A stretch of 64,000 bases of DNA from Arthrobacter woluwensis (lineage in GTDB: Bacteria > Actinomycetota > Actinomycetes > Actinomycetales > Micrococcaceae): assembly GCF_900105345.1 (NCBI RefSeq), contig NZ_FNSN01000003.1:1116001-1180000 (forward strand). Direction: 5' to 3'. Below, piece after piece: positions 35,391-53,726 of this stretch (positions are counted from its first letter, which is position 1; each line of letters begins with the position of its first letter). Under the pieces are notes generated by a model. It made no database searches. It was not told where the DNA came from and saw nothing but the letters and a program-made list of their open reading frames with translations. The translations under genes and the position numbers were made by a program.

Positions 35391-35443
35391 TTGACGCGGG
35401 CACCGCGACTGAGGTAGACATATTCGTTTCTGTCCTGTATCGT
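35391..35443 (+). promoter_or_regulatory. Overlapping promoters of rpoBC
   Basis: Two candidate pairs overlap: TTGACG (35391-35396) with TAGACA (35415-35420) at an 18-nt spacer, and TAGACA used as -35 with TATCGT (35438-35443) at 17 nt. The rpoB start at 35651 would then have a leader of about 200 nt. Confidence 0.6.
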
Positions 35444-35478
35444 GGATATTTGCGTCTTCCCTCTGTACCTTCGGCCTT

Positions 35479-35561
35479 CATATAGCGGTGGGCTGGTCGT
35501 GTCTGTGGCATTTAAGCAAAGAGTGCTTATGCCGCTCAACGGTCCCGGGTCATATAGCGGT
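35479..35561 (+). promoter_or_regulatory. rpoB leader: duplicated 11-mer around a hairpin
   Basis: CATATAGCGGT occurs at 35479-35489 and again at 35551-35561. Between them is a hairpin: GGCA/TGCC plus TAAGC/GCTTA (35507-35517 with 35525-35533), with a 2-nt bulge. The element lies 90-170 nt upstream of the TTG start of rpoB and has no known match that I can name. Confidence 0.6.
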
Positions 35562-35650
35562 CCCGGTCGGGTGGTGCCAAACGCGTCGTGCGCTTTGGAC
35601 ACTCAATGGGGGAGGGCTGTTCAGCCCGAAGGTCTGTGGAAGGAACCCTC

Positions 35651-39151
<3,501 letters not shown>

Positions 39152-39236
39152 TGACGTGCGGCGGCGGCTCTGGCCGCCGCTGCACCCCACCTCTTCCTGA
39201 CAGTCAAGACTTAGAGACAAGAGAGAACAGGATTCC

Positions 39237-43136
<3,900 letters not shown>

Positions 43137-43163
43137 GGATCGCAGCGCATCTGATGCGTGACA

Positions 43164-43198
43164 GGGAGGGCCTCACCGGATTCCGGTGGGGCCCTCCC
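43164..43198 (+). terminator. Terminator after rpoC
   Basis: Arms 43164-43179 and 43183-43198 pair over 16 bp with one wobble and a 3-nt loop; GCGTTTCC follows. Confidence 0.8.
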
Positions 43199-43599
43199 GC
43201 GTTTCCGTGAACCCGGGCGCCCGGCGCTTCCGGTGAGGGGCCGACGACGGCGGCCAGGCGCCGTCGTCGGCCCCGGGGGAAGTGTCACGGGAGAGGGGAG
43301 CGCGGCCCAGCGCCCGACCGCCCGCGATTCACGGGAGCAGGCGCCGCCGTGGTACAGTTGATCTGATTGATTTACGTGGCAGCGGACACCGTCCATGTTG
43401 TGGGGAACTTGCACAACGAATGCCACGATTTTGCATGCCTGGGGCCCTTGCGGATTGTTCGGATCGGGGCCGGGCGTGCATCTCTTTGAAGTGCTTCGCC
43501 CTGGCGTTCCTGTGGTTCAGTCCGCAGACTGACAGGCCGGGGCAAAGCAAATGGGGAGCGGCTGGGAACGGCCGCTCCAGATGATGGAGAACACGAACA
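43199..43599 (+). promoter_or_regulatory. 400-nt gap upstream of rpsL, with a hairpin over the ribosome-site region
   Basis: No gene is seen. A weak promoter candidate is TTCACG (43328-43333) with TACAGT (43353-43358) at a long 19-nt spacer. The leader includes a perfect 8-bp hairpin GGAGCGGC/GCCGCTCC (43555-43562 with 43571-43578), ending about 20 nt before the rpsL start. Such a stem could compete with or expose the ribosome site. GATGGAG at 43581-43589 is the probable Shine-Dalgarno site. Confidence 0.45.
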
Positions 43600-43974
43600 G
43601 TGCCTACTATTCAGCAGCTGGTCCGTAAGGGCCGCACGCCGAAGGTCTCCAAGACCAAGGCTCCTGCCCTTAAGGGCAGCCCGATGCGCCGCGGCGTCTG
43701 CACCCGCGTCTACACCACCACCCCGAAGAAGCCGAACTCGGCTCTCCGTAAGGTCGCCCGTGTCCGCCTCAACGGCGGCGTCGAGGTCACCGCGTACATC
43801 CCGGGTGTGGGTCACAACCTGCAGGAACACTCCATCGTGCTGGTGCGCGGTGGTCGTGTGAAGGACCTCCCCGGCGTTCGCTACAAGATCGTCCGTGGTG
43901 CCCTCGACACCCAGGGTGTGAAGAACCGCAAGCAGGCTCGCAGCCGCTACGGCGCAAAGATGGAGAAGAAGTAA
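43600..43974 (+). CDS. rpsL: Ribosomal protein S12
   Basis: Decoding-centre protein of the 30S subunit. The 124-residue sequence has [56 protein letters not shown], with the KKPNSALRK and [12 protein letters not shown] loops. Both lysines altered in streptomycin-resistant mutants (K42/43 and K87/88 regions) are wild type, so sensitivity is predicted. The aspartate of VKDLPG is the site thiomethylated by RimO in other bacteria. Start GTG at 43600. rpsG follows after one base. Confidence 0.97.
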   Translation: MPTIQQLVRKGRTPKVSKTKAPALKGSPMRRGVCTRVYTTTPKKPNSALRKVARVRLNGGVEVTAYIPGVGHNLQEHSIVLVRGGRVKDLPGVRYKIVRGALDTQGVKNRKQARSRYGAKMEKK

Positions 43975-43975
43975 T

Positions 43976-44446
43976 ATGCCTCGCAAGGGTCCGGCCCCCA
44001 AGCGGCCGCTCGTTTCGGATCCGGTTTACGGTTCCCCGCTGGTCACCCAGCTGATCAACAAGGTTCTCGTGGACGGCAAGAAGTCCACCGCCGAGCGCAT
44101 CGTCTACGGTGCCCTTGAAGGTGCCCGCGAGAAGAACGGCAACGATCCCGTCGCCACCCTGAAGAAGGCCATGGACAACATCAAGCCGAGCCTTGAGGTC
44201 AAGTCCCGCCGTGTCGGTGGCGCCACCTACCAGGTTCCGGTCGAGGTCAAGCCGGGTCGCGCCACGGCGCTGGCCCTGCGCTGGCTCGTCGGTTACTCCA
44301 AGGCCCGTCGTGAGAAGACCATGACCGAGCGCCTCCGCAACGAGATCCTGGATGCCTCCAACGGTCTCGGCGCCGCCGTGAAGCGTCGCGAAGACACCCA
44401 CAAGATGGCCGAGTCCAACAAGGCCTTCGCCCACTACCGCTGGTAA
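43976..44446 (+). CDS. rpsG: Ribosomal protein S7
   Basis: Head protein of the 30S subunit that nucleates 3'-domain assembly of 16S rRNA. The protein has 156 residues: [47 protein letters not shown]. The family end, [25 protein letters not shown], is intact. It starts at ATG 43976, one base after the rpsL stop, so it is translationally linked. In other bacteria S7 autoregulates the str operon through the rpsL-rpsG gap, but the gap here is one base, so the feedback site, if any, lies elsewhere. Confidence 0.97.
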   Translation: MPRKGPAPKRPLVSDPVYGSPLVTQLINKVLVDGKKSTAERIVYGALEGAREKNGNDPVATLKKAMDNIKPSLEVKSRRVGGATYQVPVEVKPGRATALALRWLVGYSKARREKTMTERLRNEILDASNGLGAAVKRREDTHKMAESNKAFAHYRW

Positions 44447-44457
44447 AAACACACGAA

Positions 44458-44486
44458 CCGCCGCCGGCCTCCTCGGTCGGCGGCGG
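44458..44486 (+). other. Hairpin in the rpsG-fusA gap
   Basis: CCGCCGCCG (44458-44466) and CGGCGGCGG (44478-44486) form a 9-bp GC stem with an 11-nt loop, about 30 nt upstream of fusA. It has no T-run. It may tune expression of fusA relative to rpsLG or protect an mRNA end. Confidence 0.5.
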
Positions 44487-44515
44487 ACGTGTTGTCCATC
44501 TCAAAGGGAGACACC

Positions 44516-46630
44516 GTGGCACAGGACGTGCTTACCGACCTTAACAAGGTCCGCAACATCGGCATCATGGCCCACATCGATGCCGGCAAGACCACTACTA
44601 CGGAGCGCATCCTCTTCTACACGGGTGTGAACCACAAGATCGGTGAAACGCACGACGGTGCGTCCACCACCGACTGGATGGAACAGGAGAAGGAACGCGG
44701 CATCACCATCACGTCTGCCGCCGTGACCTGCTTCTGGAACAAGAACCAGATCAACATCATCGACACCCCCGGTCACGTGGACTTCACCGTTGAGGTTGAG
44801 CGCTCCCTGCGCGTCCTCGACGGCGCCGTCGCCGTCTTCGACGGCAAGGAAGGCGTGGAGCCGCAGTCCGAGACCGTGTGGCGTCAGGCCGACAAGTACA
44901 ACGTCCCCCGCATCTGTTTCGTCAACAAGATGGACAAGCTGGGCGCTGACTTCTACTTCACCGTCGACACCATCATCAGCCGCCTGGGCGCCAAGCCGCT
45001 CGTCATGCAGCTGCCGATCGGTTCCGAGAACGACTTCATCGGTGTCGTGGACCTGCTCGAGATGCGTGCCCTGGTGTGGCCCGGCGATGCCAAGGGCGAC
45101 GTGACCATGGGCGCCTCCTACGAGGTCCAGGAGATCCCGGCCGATCTGAAGGAGCGTGCCGAGGAATACCGCGCACAGCTCGTGGAGACCGTCGCCGAGT
45201 CCTCCGAGGAACTCATGGAGAAGTACCTCGAGGGCGAAGAACTCACCCTCGAGGAGCTCAAGGCCGGCATCCGCAAGATGACCGTCAACTCCGAGCTCTA
45301 CCCGGTGTTCTGTGGCTCCGCCTTCAAGAACCGCGGTGTGCAGCCGATGCTCGACGCCGTCATCGACTTCCTGCCGTCCCCGCTGGACGTGCCGGACATG
45401 GTCGGTCACAACCCGCGCAACGAGGAAGAGGAACTGGTCCGTAAGCCCAGCGCTGACGAGCCCTTCTCCGCTCTCGCCTTCAAGATCGCGGCACACCCGT
45501 TCTTCGGTCAGCTGACCTTCGTCCGCGTGTACTCCGGTCACGTCGAGGCCGGCGCCCAGGTGGTCAACTCCACCAAGGGCAAGAAGGAGCGCATCGGCAA
45601 GCTCTTCCAGATGCACGCCAACAAGGAGATGCCCGTCGAGGGCGCCACCGCGGGCCACATCTACGCCGCCATCGGTCTGAAGGACACCACCACGGGTGAC
45701 ACCCTGTGCGATCCGAACAATCAGATCGTGCTGGAGTCCATGAGCTTCCCGGAGCCCGTGATCTCCGTGGCCATCGAGCCGAACTCGAAGGGTGACCAGG
45801 AGAAGCTCTCCACGGCCATCCAGAAGCTCTCCGCTGAGGACCCGACCTTCCAGGTCTCCCTCAACGAGGACACCGGCCAGACGGTCATCGCCGGCATGGG
45901 CGAGCTCCACCTGGACATCCTGGTGGACCGCATGCGCCGCGAGTTCAAGGTCGAGGCCAACGTGGGCAAGCCCCAGGTCGCGTACCGCGAAACCATCAAG
46001 AAGGCCGTTGAGAAGGTCGACTTCACCCACAAGAAGCAGACCGGTGGTTCCGGTCAGTTCGCCAAGGTGCAGGTTTCCTTCGAGCCGCTCGAGACCACGG
46101 ACGGCACCTTCTACGAGTTCGAGAACAAGGTCACCGGTGGCCGCGTTCCGCGCGAGTACATCCCCTCCATCGACGCAGGTATCCAGGACGCCATGCAGTT
46201 CGGCATCCTGGCCGGCTACCCCATGGTGGGTGTGAAGGCCATCCTGATCGACGGCGCTTACCACGACGTCGACTCCTCGGAAATGGCGTTCAAGATCGCC
46301 GGTTCCCAGGTGTTCAAGGAAGGCGCACGCCGTGCCAACCCGGTTCTGCTGGAACCGCTCATGGCCGTCGAGGTCCGTACTCCCGAGGAGTACATGGGCG
46401 ATGTCATCGGTGACCTCAACTCCCGTCGTGGCATGATCCAGTCCATGGAGGATGCTGCAGGCGTCAAGGTCATCCGTGCCAACGTTCCGTTGTCCGAGAT
46501 GTTCGGCTACATCGGTGACCTGCGTTCCAAGACGCAGGGCCGCGCGGTGTACTCGATGACCTTCGACAGCTACGCCGAGGTTCCCAAGGCTGTGGCTGAC
46601 GAGATCATCCAGAAGAACCGCGGCGAGTAA
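44516..46630 (+). CDS. fusA: Elongation factor G
   Basis: Translocation GTPase, 704 residues from GTG at 44516 (AAGGGAG upstream). G-motifs: [12 protein letters not shown] (P-loop), [12 protein letters not shown] (switch I), [16 protein letters not shown]. Domain IV, the tRNA mimic, includes [15 protein letters not shown] and [17 protein letters not shown]. The protein is standard EF-G1 and follows rpsG as in the str operon. No fusidic-acid-resistance call can be made from these motifs. Confidence 0.97.
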   Translation: MAQDVLTDLNKVRNIGIMAHIDAGKTTTTERILFYTGVNHKIGETHDGASTTDWMEQEKERGITITSAAVTCFWNKNQINIIDTPGHVDFTVEVERSLRVLDGAVAVFDGKEGVEPQSETVWRQADKYNVPRICFVNKMDKLGADFYFTVDTIISRLGAKPLVMQLPIGSENDFIGVVDLLEMRALVWPGDAKGDVTMGASYEVQEIPADLKERAEEYRAQLVETVAESSEELMEKYLEGEELTLEELKAGIRKMTVNSELYPVFCGSAFKNRGVQPMLDAVIDFLPSPLDVPDMVGHNPRNEEEELVRKPSADEPFSALAFKIAAHPFFGQLTFVRVYSGHVEAGAQVVNSTKGKKERIGKLFQMHANKEMPVEGATAGHIYAAIGLKDTTTGDTLCDPNNQIVLESMSFPEPVISVAIEPNSKGDQEKLSTAIQKLSAEDPTFQVSLNEDTGQTVIAGMGELHLDILVDRMRREFKVEANVGKPQVAYRETIKKAVEKVDFTHKKQTGGSGQFAKVQVSFEPLETTDGTFYEFENKVTGGRVPREYIPSIDAGIQDAMQFGILAGYPMVGVKAILIDGAYHDVDSSEMAFKIAGSQVFKEGARRANPVLLEPLMAVEVRTPEEYMGDVIGDLNSRRGMIQSMEDAAGVKVIRANVPLSEMFGYIGDLRSKTQGRAVYSMTFDSYAEVPKAVADEIIQKNRGE

Positions 46631-46754
46631 GTTGTCGCACCCCGGTGGGGGAGGCCTTCGGGCTTTCCCCGCCGGCGTCGCGTGGCTTTCGGCAGCTCGC
46701 CGAGGGAGCCGCGACATTCAGGCCCCAGGGACCAACCGGCCCCTGAACCGCAAT

Positions 46755-46793
46755 TTCATCAAAACCCCTGCCCCCAAGTAGACTTGTACAAGT
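46755..46793 (+). promoter_or_regulatory. tuf promoter candidate with a palindrome over its -10
   Basis: TTCATC (46755-46760), 18-nt spacer and TAGACT (46779-46784) resemble a promoter. The perfect palindrome ACTTGTACAAGT (46782-46793) overlaps the -10 and likely the start site. The gap between fusA and tuf is 224 nt, consistent with a separate tuf promoter. Confidence 0.5.
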
Positions 46794-46854
46794 TCTGCCG
46801 CGACACCCGTAGCAGAGTCAGCACGTCACTTGAAAAATGTTCTAGGAGGAACCT

Positions 46855-48045
46855 GTGGCAAAGGCAAAGTTCGAGCGGACTAAGCCGCACGTCAACATCG
46901 GCACCATCGGTCACGTTGACCACGGTAAGACGACGCTGACGGCCGCCATTTCCAAGGTGCTGTACGACCAGTACCCGGATCTCAACGAGCAGCGCGACTT
47001 CGCTTCCATTGACTCTGCTCCGGAAGAGCGCCAGCGCGGTATCACCATCAACATCTCCCACGTGGAGTACCAGACCGAGAAGCGTCACTACGCACACGTT
47101 GACGCCCCCGGCCACGCTGACTACATCAAGAACATGATCACCGGCGCTGCTCAGATGGACGGTGCAATCCTCGTGGTTGCCGCCACTGACGGCCCGATGG
47201 CTCAGACCCGTGAGCACGTTCTGCTCGCCCGCCAGGTTGGTGTCCCCTACCTGCTGGTCGCGCTGAACAAGTCCGACATGGTCGAGGACGAGGAACTCCT
47301 CGACCTCGTGGAGATGGAAGTTCGTGAACTTCTGTCCTCGCAGGACTTCGACGGCGACAACGCTCCCGTCATCCGCGTCTCCGGTCTGAAGGCTCTGGAA
47401 GGCGACCCCAAGTGGGTTGCTTCCGTCCAGGAGCTCATGGCCGCCGTCGACGAGTCCGTTCCGGACCCGGTTCGTGACCGTGACAAGCCGTTCCTGATGC
47501 CGATCGAGGACGTCTTCACCATCACCGGTCGTGGCACCGTGGTGACCGGCCGCGCCGAGCGTGGCACCCTCGCCATCAACTCCGAGGTCGAGATCGTCGG
47601 CATCCGCCCGGTCCAGAAGACCACGGTCACCGGTATCGAGATGTTCCACAAGCAGCTCGACGAAGCATGGGCCGGCGAGAACTGTGGTCTGCTGCTCCGT
47701 GGCCTCAAGCGCGACGATGTCGAGCGTGGCCAGGTTGTGGTGAAGCCGGGTTCCATCACCCCGCACACCAACTTCGAGGCCAACGTCTACATCCTCTCCA
47801 AGGATGAAGGCGGCCGCCACAACCCGTTCTACTCGAACTACCGCCCGCAGTTCTACTTCCGCACCACGGACGTCACCGGCGTGATCACCCTCCCCGAGGG
47901 CACCGAAATGGTCATGCCTGGCGACAACACCGAAATGAGCGTTGAGCTGATCCAGCCCATCGCCATGGAAGAGGGCCTCGGCTTCGCCATCCGTGAAGGT
48001 GGCCGCACCGTTGGTTCGGGTCGTGTGACCAAGATCATCAAGTAG
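46855..48045 (+). CDS. tuf: Elongation factor Tu
   Basis: Delivers aminoacyl-tRNA to the ribosome. The 396-residue protein starts with GTG at 46855 after TAGGAGG. G motifs are [63 protein letters not shown] and NKSDMV. Domain 2-3 signatures include [17 protein letters not shown]. The stop is followed by a strong terminator (48081-48110). This is the only tuf copy in the window; another elsewhere is possible. Confidence 0.98.
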   Translation: MAKAKFERTKPHVNIGTIGHVDHGKTTLTAAISKVLYDQYPDLNEQRDFASIDSAPEERQRGITINISHVEYQTEKRHYAHVDAPGHADYIKNMITGAAQMDGAILVVAATDGPMAQTREHVLLARQVGVPYLLVALNKSDMVEDEELLDLVEMEVRELLSSQDFDGDNAPVIRVSGLKALEGDPKWVASVQELMAAVDESVPDPVRDRDKPFLMPIEDVFTITGRGTVVTGRAERGTLAINSEVEIVGIRPVQKTTVTGIEMFHKQLDEAWAGENCGLLLRGLKRDDVERGQVVVKPGSITPHTNFEANVYILSKDEGGRHNPFYSNYRPQFYFRTTDVTGVITLPEGTEMVMPGDNTEMSVELIQPIAMEEGLGFAIREGGRTVGSGRVTKIIK

Positions 48046-48080
48046 TCACTGACTGATGATTTCCGGCTGATGCCGGTGTG

Positions 48081-48110
48081 AAGGCCCCGCTGCTTCGGCA
48101 GCGGGGCCTT
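48081..48110 (+). terminator. Terminator after tuf
   Basis: A 13-bp perfect stem (48081-48093 with 48098-48110) closed by a TTCG tetraloop follows the tuf stop by 35 nt. TGCTTTG follows the stem. Confidence 0.95.
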
Positions 48111-48709
48111 TGCTTTGTCCTCAGGAGCGGGCCCGCATGCGGTGGTCTTCGCTCGCCTTCGGCGACCGGCAGGGAAGGAGCGGCGGCGCTGCTCACGGGC
48201 CCCTGAGGGAGCTTGGCGGGCTTCTTGCCGGCTCCGGGCGCACTGGGCCGGCGCGAGGCTCGTCTGGGGTGCGGGCCGCTCCCGCTGGGTCGGCTCCGGA
48301 GTGGCGCGTGGAAGGCGTAGCGGCATCTCGCGGAGCGGTCGGTCGGAGGTCCGTTGGGAGGCCGATTCGCTATTCTCTTCCAGATGCGCCATACTTGAAG
48401 GGTTGTTCAAGCGCCCCTTCGTGCCCCGACCCGGATAATGCCGGGTGTCAGGGACCAGGCTGGGGACCAAACATGACCAATCCATCCACTGAGAACGGTG
48501 TGACGCGTCCAGAATCTGGCCGACACGCCCGACCGCGTGGGTCGGTTGCTCCGGTGGGTTGAGGAACCCGGGTCCAACTCGGATTCAGCTCATGCGGAGA
48601 GCGGTAGTCACGACTTCAAATGCCTCGGCAGCCGCACATAACAGCAAAGAGATGCGAATAGCGGTCCTGATCACTCAGGACTGAACCTAATGAAAGAGAG
48701 TCAGGCGAC
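48111..48709 (+). promoter_or_regulatory. 600-nt S10 operon upstream region with hairpins
   Basis: No convincing gene. A weak promoter pair is TTCGCT (48366-48371) with CATACT (48390-48395). Hairpins include CTTGAA/TTCAAG around 48394-48411, GGGTT/AACCC (48556-48560 with 48565-48569) and GTCCTGA/TCAGGAC (48664-48670 with 48675-48681). The last ends about 28 nt before the rpsJ ATG. The long structured leader suggests S10-type feedback control, but no known leader pattern was confirmed. Confidence 0.5.
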
Positions 48710-49018
48710 ATGGCGGGACAGAAGATCCGCATCCGGCTGAAGTCATATGACCACGAGGTCATTGATGTTTCGGCACGGAAGATCGTTGAGACGGTCACGC
48801 GCGCAGGCGCAACGGTAGTCGGCCCGGTGCCGCTGCCCACGGAGAAGAACGTTTACTGCGTTATCCGTTCTCCCCACAAGTACAAGGACAGCCGTGAGCA
48901 CTTCGAAATGCGTACTCACAAGCGTCTGATCGACATCATCGACCCCACGCCGAAGGCTGTTGACTCGCTCATGCGTCTCGACCTGCCGGCCGACGTGAAC
49001 ATCGAAATCAAGCTCTAG
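48710..49018 (+). CDS. rpsJ: Ribosomal protein S10
   Basis: A 30S head protein, also the NusE transcription antitermination factor. The 102-residue sequence has [44 protein letters not shown] and [33 protein letters not shown]. First gene of the S10 cluster. Start ATG at 48710; AAAGAGAG upstream. The preceding 600-nt region has no gene and may hold control elements. Confidence 0.97.
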
Positions 49019-49035
49019 GGAGGTGCTGAGAGACT

Positions 49036-49686
49036 ATGACCGCAACCCGCAACGTTAAGGGCCTGCTGGGCACGAAGCTCGGCATGACCCAGGTTTGGGA
49101 TGAGAACAACAAGCTCATCCCCGTGACCGTCGTCCAGGCCGACTCCAACGTCGTCACCCAGCTGCGTAACGCAGACAAGGACGGCTACACCGCGGTTCAG
49201 ATCGGCTTCGGCCAGATCGATCCGCGCAAGGTCACCAAGCCGCTCGCCGGCCACTTCGAGAAGGCCGGTGTCACCCCGCGCCGTCACGTCGTCGAACTGC
49301 GCACCGCTGACGCCGAGAGCTACGAGCTCGGCCAGCAGCTCTCCGTGGAGCTCTTCGAAGCCGGTCAGAAGATCGACGTCGTCGGCACCACCAAGGGCAA
49401 GGGCTTCGCCGGTGTCATGAAGCGTCACGGCTTCTCCGGTGTCGGTGCTTCCCACGGTGCTCACAAGAACCACCGCAAGCCCGGTTCCATCGGTGGCGCA
49501 TCCACCCCGAGCCGCGTCTTCAAGGGCCTGAAAATGGCCGGCCGCATGGGCAATGTCCGTCACACCACGCTGAACCTCACGGTTCACGGTGTCGACGCTG
49601 AGAAGTCGCTGCTCCTGATCAAGGGTGCCGTTCCCGGCGCCCGCGGCTCGGTCGTCCTCGTACGCACCGCCGTGAAGGGAGCCTAG
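49036..49686 (+). CDS. rplC: Ribosomal protein L3
   Basis: Early 50S assembly protein near the peptidyl transferase centre. The 216-residue sequence carries [67 protein letters not shown] (the central loop near A2451) and [14 protein letters not shown]. It is the second gene of S10 and starts 17 nt after rpsJ with GGGAGG. Confidence 0.97.
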   Translation: MTATRNVKGLLGTKLGMTQVWDENNKLIPVTVVQADSNVVTQLRNADKDGYTAVQIGFGQIDPRKVTKPLAGHFEKAGVTPRRHVVELRTADAESYELGQQLSVELFEAGQKIDVVGTTKGKGFAGVMKRHGFSGVGASHGAHKNHRKPGSIGGASTPSRVFKGLKMAGRMGNVRHTTLNLTVHGVDAEKSLLLIKGAVPGARGSVVLVRTAVKGA

Positions 49687-49690
49687 TACC

Positions 49691-50311
49691 ATGGCCAACA
49701 CCATCAAGGTTGACCTGCCCGCCGAGATCTTCGACGTTCAGACCAACGTGCCGCTGCTGCACCAGGTCGTCGTCGCGCAGCTCGCTGCTGCTCGTCAGGG
49801 CACTCACAAGACCAAGTCCCGCGGCGAAGTCGCCGGCGCCGGTCGCAAGCCGTTCAAGCAGAAGGGTACCGGCCGCGCCCGTCAGGGTTCCGTCCGTGCT
49901 CCTCACATGACCGGTGGTGGCGTCGTCCACGGCCCGACCCCGCGTGACTACTCGCAGCGCACCCCCAAGAAGATGAAGGCTGCTGCTCTCCGTGGCGCCC
50001 TCTCCGACCGCGCTCGTAACGGTCGCATCCACGTGGTGGAGTCCCTGGTTTCCGGCACCACGCCGAGCACCAAGGACGCACGCGCCGCGCTGAAGGCGAT
50101 CTCCGACCGCAAGAACCTGCTCGTGGTGATCGACCGCGCCAACGATGTTGCTGCACTGTCCGTGCGCAACCTCGTCGAGGTTCACGTTCTGTACGTCGAC
50201 CAGCTCAACACCTACGATGTGCTGATCTCCGACGACGTGATCTTCACCAAGGACGCCTTCGACGCCTTCGTTGCCGGTAAGGACAACAAGACCGTGGAGG
50301 AAGCCAAGTGA
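49691..50311 (+). CDS. rplD: Ribosomal protein L4
   Basis: Lines the exit tunnel; in Escherichia coli it also represses the S10 operon. The protein has 206 residues. The tunnel loop is [40 protein letters not shown]. It begins 4 nt after rplC. The stop overlaps the rplW start (GTGA). Autorepression is possible given the structured leader. Confidence 0.96.
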   Translation: MANTIKVDLPAEIFDVQTNVPLLHQVVVAQLAAARQGTHKTKSRGEVAGAGRKPFKQKGTGRARQGSVRAPHMTGGGVVHGPTPRDYSQRTPKKMKAAALRGALSDRARNGRIHVVESLVSGTTPSTKDARAALKAISDRKNLLVVIDRANDVAALSVRNLVEVHVLYVDQLNTYDVLISDDVIFTKDAFDAFVAGKDNKTVEEAK

Positions 50312-50613
50312 GCGCCGTCTTCAACAAGGACCCGCGTGACGTCATTCTCGCGCCCGTGGTCTCCGAAAAGAGCTACGGCCTGATCGACGAGGGTCAGTAC
50401 ACCTTCCTGGTGGACCCCCGCTCGAACAAGACCGAGATCAAGCTGGCCGTGGAGAAGATCTTCTCCGTCAAGGTCGACACGATCAACACCATCAACCGTG
50501 CCGGTAAGCGCAAGCGCACCAAGTTCGGATGGGGGCAGCGCAAGAGCACCAAGCGCGCGATTGTCACCCTGAAGGAAGGCACCATCGACATCTTCGGCGG
50601 TCCGCTCGCGTAG
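50308..50613 (+). CDS. rplW: Ribosomal protein L23
   Basis: Exit-site protein that docks trigger factor and SRP. The 101-residue sequence has [87 protein letters not shown] at 50308 overlaps the rplD stop, so translation is coupled. Confidence 0.96.
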   Translation: MSAVFNKDPRDVILAPVVSEKSYGLIDEGQYTFLVDPRSNKTEIKLAVEKIFSVKVDTINTINRAGKRKRTKFGWGQRKSTKRAIVTLKEGTIDIFGGPLA

Positions 50614-50641
50614 CGGAGACCACTTTAACGAGGAATAAATT

Positions 50642-51481
<840 letters not shown>

Positions 51482-51493
51482 GAGCCTGGAAAC

Positions 51494-51775
51494 ATGCCAC
51501 GCAGCCTGAAGAAAGGTCCTTTCGTTGACCAGCACCTCTTCGTGAAGGTCGCCAAGGAGAACGAAAAGGGCACCAAGAACGTCATCAAGACGTGGTCCCG
51601 TCGCTCGATGATCATCCCGGACATGCTGGGTCACACGATCGCCGTGCACGACGGACGCAAGCACGTGCCGGTTTTCATCACGGAGTCGATGGTCGGGCAC
51701 AAGCTCGGCGAATTCGCCCCGACGCGGACTTTCCGCGGCCACGTGAAGGACGACCGCAAGGGCAAGCGCCGCTAG
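51494..51775 (+). CDS. rpsS: Ribosomal protein S19
   Basis: 30S head protein, partner of S13. The 93-residue sequence reads [80 protein letters not shown] in the canonical order. It lies between rplB and rplV. GGAGCC precedes ATG at 51494. Confidence 0.97.
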   Translation: MPRSLKKGPFVDQHLFVKVAKENEKGTKNVIKTWSRRSMIIPDMLGHTIAVHDGRKHVPVFITESMVGHKLGEFAPTRTFRGHVKDDRKGKRR

Positions 51776-51813
51776 GCGCCTGACCTCGGTCTTAAGACGA
51801 GAGAAGGAAAGCA

Positions 51814-52179
51814 ATGGAAGCCAAGGCTATTGCGCGTCACATCCGCGTAACGCCTATGAAGGCCCGGCGCGTCGTCAACCTTGTTCGTGGCAAGCAGGCG
51901 AATGAGGCTCTGGCGATCCTGAAGTTTGCTGAGCAGGCAGCTTCGGAGCCGGTCTACAAGGTAGTTCAGTCCGCCATCGCGAACGCCCGTGTCCTCGCGG
52001 ACCGTGACGGCGTCGCGTTTGACGAAGGTGATCTGTACATCAGCGAGGCATTCGTTGATGAGGGTCCGACCATGAAGCGGTTCCAGCCGCGTGCCCAGGG
52101 TCGTGCCTTCCAGATCAAGAAGCGCACCAGCCACATCACCGTGGTTGTCGCTACCCCGGAGAACGAGGAGGCCCGCTAA
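51814..52179 (+). CDS. rplV: Ribosomal protein L22
   Basis: Tunnel-constriction protein; its loop is a macrolide-resistance site. The 121-residue protein has [58 protein letters not shown], with the loop at [21 protein letters not shown] and no evident deletion. Its TAA is directly followed by the rpsC GTG. Confidence 0.97.
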   Translation: MEAKAIARHIRVTPMKARRVVNLVRGKQANEALAILKFAEQAASEPVYKVVQSAIANARVLADRDGVAFDEGDLYISEAFVDEGPTMKRFQPRAQGRAFQIKKRTSHITVVVATPENEEAR

Positions 52180-52983
52180 GTGGGACAGAAAGTAAACCCG
52201 AACGGGTTCCGACTCGGCATCACCACCAATCACATCTCGCACTGGTTCGCGGACAGCAACAAGCCCGGTCAGCGCTACAAGGACTTCGTCCGTGAGGACG
52301 TCAAGATCCGCGAGCTCATGACCACCGGCATGGAGCGCGCCGGCATCGCCAAGGTCGAGATCGAGCGTACTCGTGACCGCGTGCGTGTGGACATCCACAC
52401 CGCCCGTCCGGGTATCGTGATCGGCCGTCGTGGTGCTGAAGCAGACCGCATCCGCGGCGAGCTGGAGAAGCTCACGGGCAAGCAGGTTCAGCTGAACATC
52501 CTCGAGGTCAAGAACCCCGAGATCGAAGCTCAGCTGGTGGCCCAGGGCATCGCCGAGCAGCTCTCTTCCCGCGTGGCTTTCCGCCGCGCGATGAAGAAGG
52601 CCATGCAGTCCGCGCAGCGCGCTGGCGCCAAGGGCATCCGTGTCGCTTGCTCCGGTCGTCTGGGTGGCGCTGAAATGTCCCGCTCGGAGTTCTACCGCGA
52701 AGGTCGTGTGCCGCTGCACACCCTGCGCGCCAACATCGACTACGGCTTCTACGAGGCCAAGACCACCTTCGGCCGCATCGGCGTGAAGGTCTGGATCTAC
52801 AAGGGCGATGTGACCGCGAAGGAGCTTGCTGCACAGCAGGCTGCAGCCCCGTCCCGTGGCCGCAACGAGCGTCCCGGCCGCCCCGGTGGCGACCGTCGTC
52901 GTCGCAACGAGCGTCCGGCCGCCGACGCAGCTCCGGCTGCCGAGGCACCGGCTGCTGAAGCAGCAGAAGGAGGACAGGCTTAA
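52180..52983 (+). CDS. rpsC: Ribosomal protein S3
   Basis: mRNA-entry protein with helicase activity. The KH domain is in residues about 20-110 ([41 protein letters not shown]), and the C-terminal domain is [57 protein letters not shown]. It has 267 residues, about 30 longer than the Escherichia coli protein because of a tail rich in Arg, Gly, Pro and Ala. GTG at 52180 abuts the rplV stop. Confidence 0.97.
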   Translation: MGQKVNPNGFRLGITTNHISHWFADSNKPGQRYKDFVREDVKIRELMTTGMERAGIAKVEIERTRDRVRVDIHTARPGIVIGRRGAEADRIRGELEKLTGKQVQLNILEVKNPEIEAQLVAQGIAEQLSSRVAFRRAMKKAMQSAQRAGAKGIRVACSGRLGGAEMSRSEFYREGRVPLHTLRANIDYGFYEAKTTFGRIGVKVWIYKGDVTAKELAAQQAAAPSRGRNERPGRPGGDRRRRNERPAADAAPAAEAPAAEAAEGGQA

Positions 52984-53400
52984 ATGCTGATCCCACGTCG
53001 AGTCAAGCACCGTAAGCAGCACCACCCGGGTCGTTCCGGCGCTGCCACCGGTGGCACCGAGGTCACCTTCGGTGAGTTCGGTATCCAGGCGCTGACCCCG
53101 GCCTACGTGACGAACCGCCAGATCGAATCTGCGCGTATCGCCATGACCCGTCACATCAAGCGTGGCGGTAAGGTCTGGATCAACATCTACCCGGACCGCC
53201 CCCTGACCAAGAAGCCTGCCGAAACCCGCATGGGTTCCGGTAAGGGTTCCCCCGAGTGGTGGGTGGCCAACGTCAAGCCGGGACGGGTTCTCTTCGAACT
53301 CTCCGGTGTGAATGAAGAAGTGGCCCGCGAGGCACTGCGCCTGGCAATCCACAAGCTCCCGTTGAAGGCACGCATTGTGCGTCGCGAAGGTGGTGAATAG
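52984..53400 (+). CDS. rplP: Ribosomal protein L16
   Basis: 50S protein at the A-site tRNA elbow. The 138-residue protein reads [106 protein letters not shown]. The ATG abuts the rpsC TAA. An arginine hydroxylation site by YcfD homologues may be present (R82 region). Confidence 0.97.
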   Translation: MLIPRRVKHRKQHHPGRSGAATGGTEVTFGEFGIQALTPAYVTNRQIESARIAMTRHIKRGGKVWINIYPDRPLTKKPAETRMGSGKGSPEWWVANVKPGRVLFELSGVNEEVAREALRLAIHKLPLKARIVRREGGE

Positions 53401-53402
53401 AA

Positions 53403-53726
53403 ATGGCAGTTGGATCCAAGGATCTGGCCCCGGCACAGCTTGACGGTTTCGACAGCGAGCGTCTGGTTGCTGAACTCCGTAAGGCCAAGGAAGAGCTGTT
53501 CAACCTGCGTTTCCAGTCCGCCACTGGTCAGCTGGAGAGCCATGGCCGACTCAAGGCCGTGAAGCGCGACATCGCTCGCATCTACACGGTCCTGCGTGAG
53601 CGCGAGCTGGGCATTCGCCCGGAACCCGCTCCGGTGGTCGAGGCCAAGGAAGAGAAGAAGGCCAAGAAGTCTTCCAAGAAGGCCGAGGCCGTTGAGGCCG
53701 CAGCTACCGAGGAGGACGCCAAGTGA
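53403..53726 (+). CDS. rpmC: Ribosomal protein L29, with long C-terminal tail
   Basis: Exit-site protein. The core (residues 8-72) is [65 protein letters not shown]. At 107 residues it is longer than the typical 60-75 because of a charged lysine/glutamate/alanine tail. The tail resembles the low-complexity tails of other actinobacterial ribosomal proteins; any function is unknown. It overlaps the rpsQ start by GTGA. Confidence 0.95.
   Translation: MAVGSKDLAPAQLDGFDSERLVAELRKAKEELFNLRFQSATGQLESHGRLKAVKRDIARIYTVLRERELGIRPEPAPVVEAKEEKKAKKSSKKAEAVEAAATEEDAK

Noticed and set aside
35588-35650. ATG start for RpoB at 35588
   Set aside because: The ribosome site lies after it, and the resulting N-terminus does not look like RpoB; TTG at 35651 does.
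48110-48562. Open frame in the tuf-rpsJ gap
   Set aside because: It starts within the tuf terminator, and its sequence (Arg/Gly/Pro/Ser-rich) has no domain or ribosome site. The short 29-codon frame 48473-48562 inside it is likewise too weak to list as a leader peptide.
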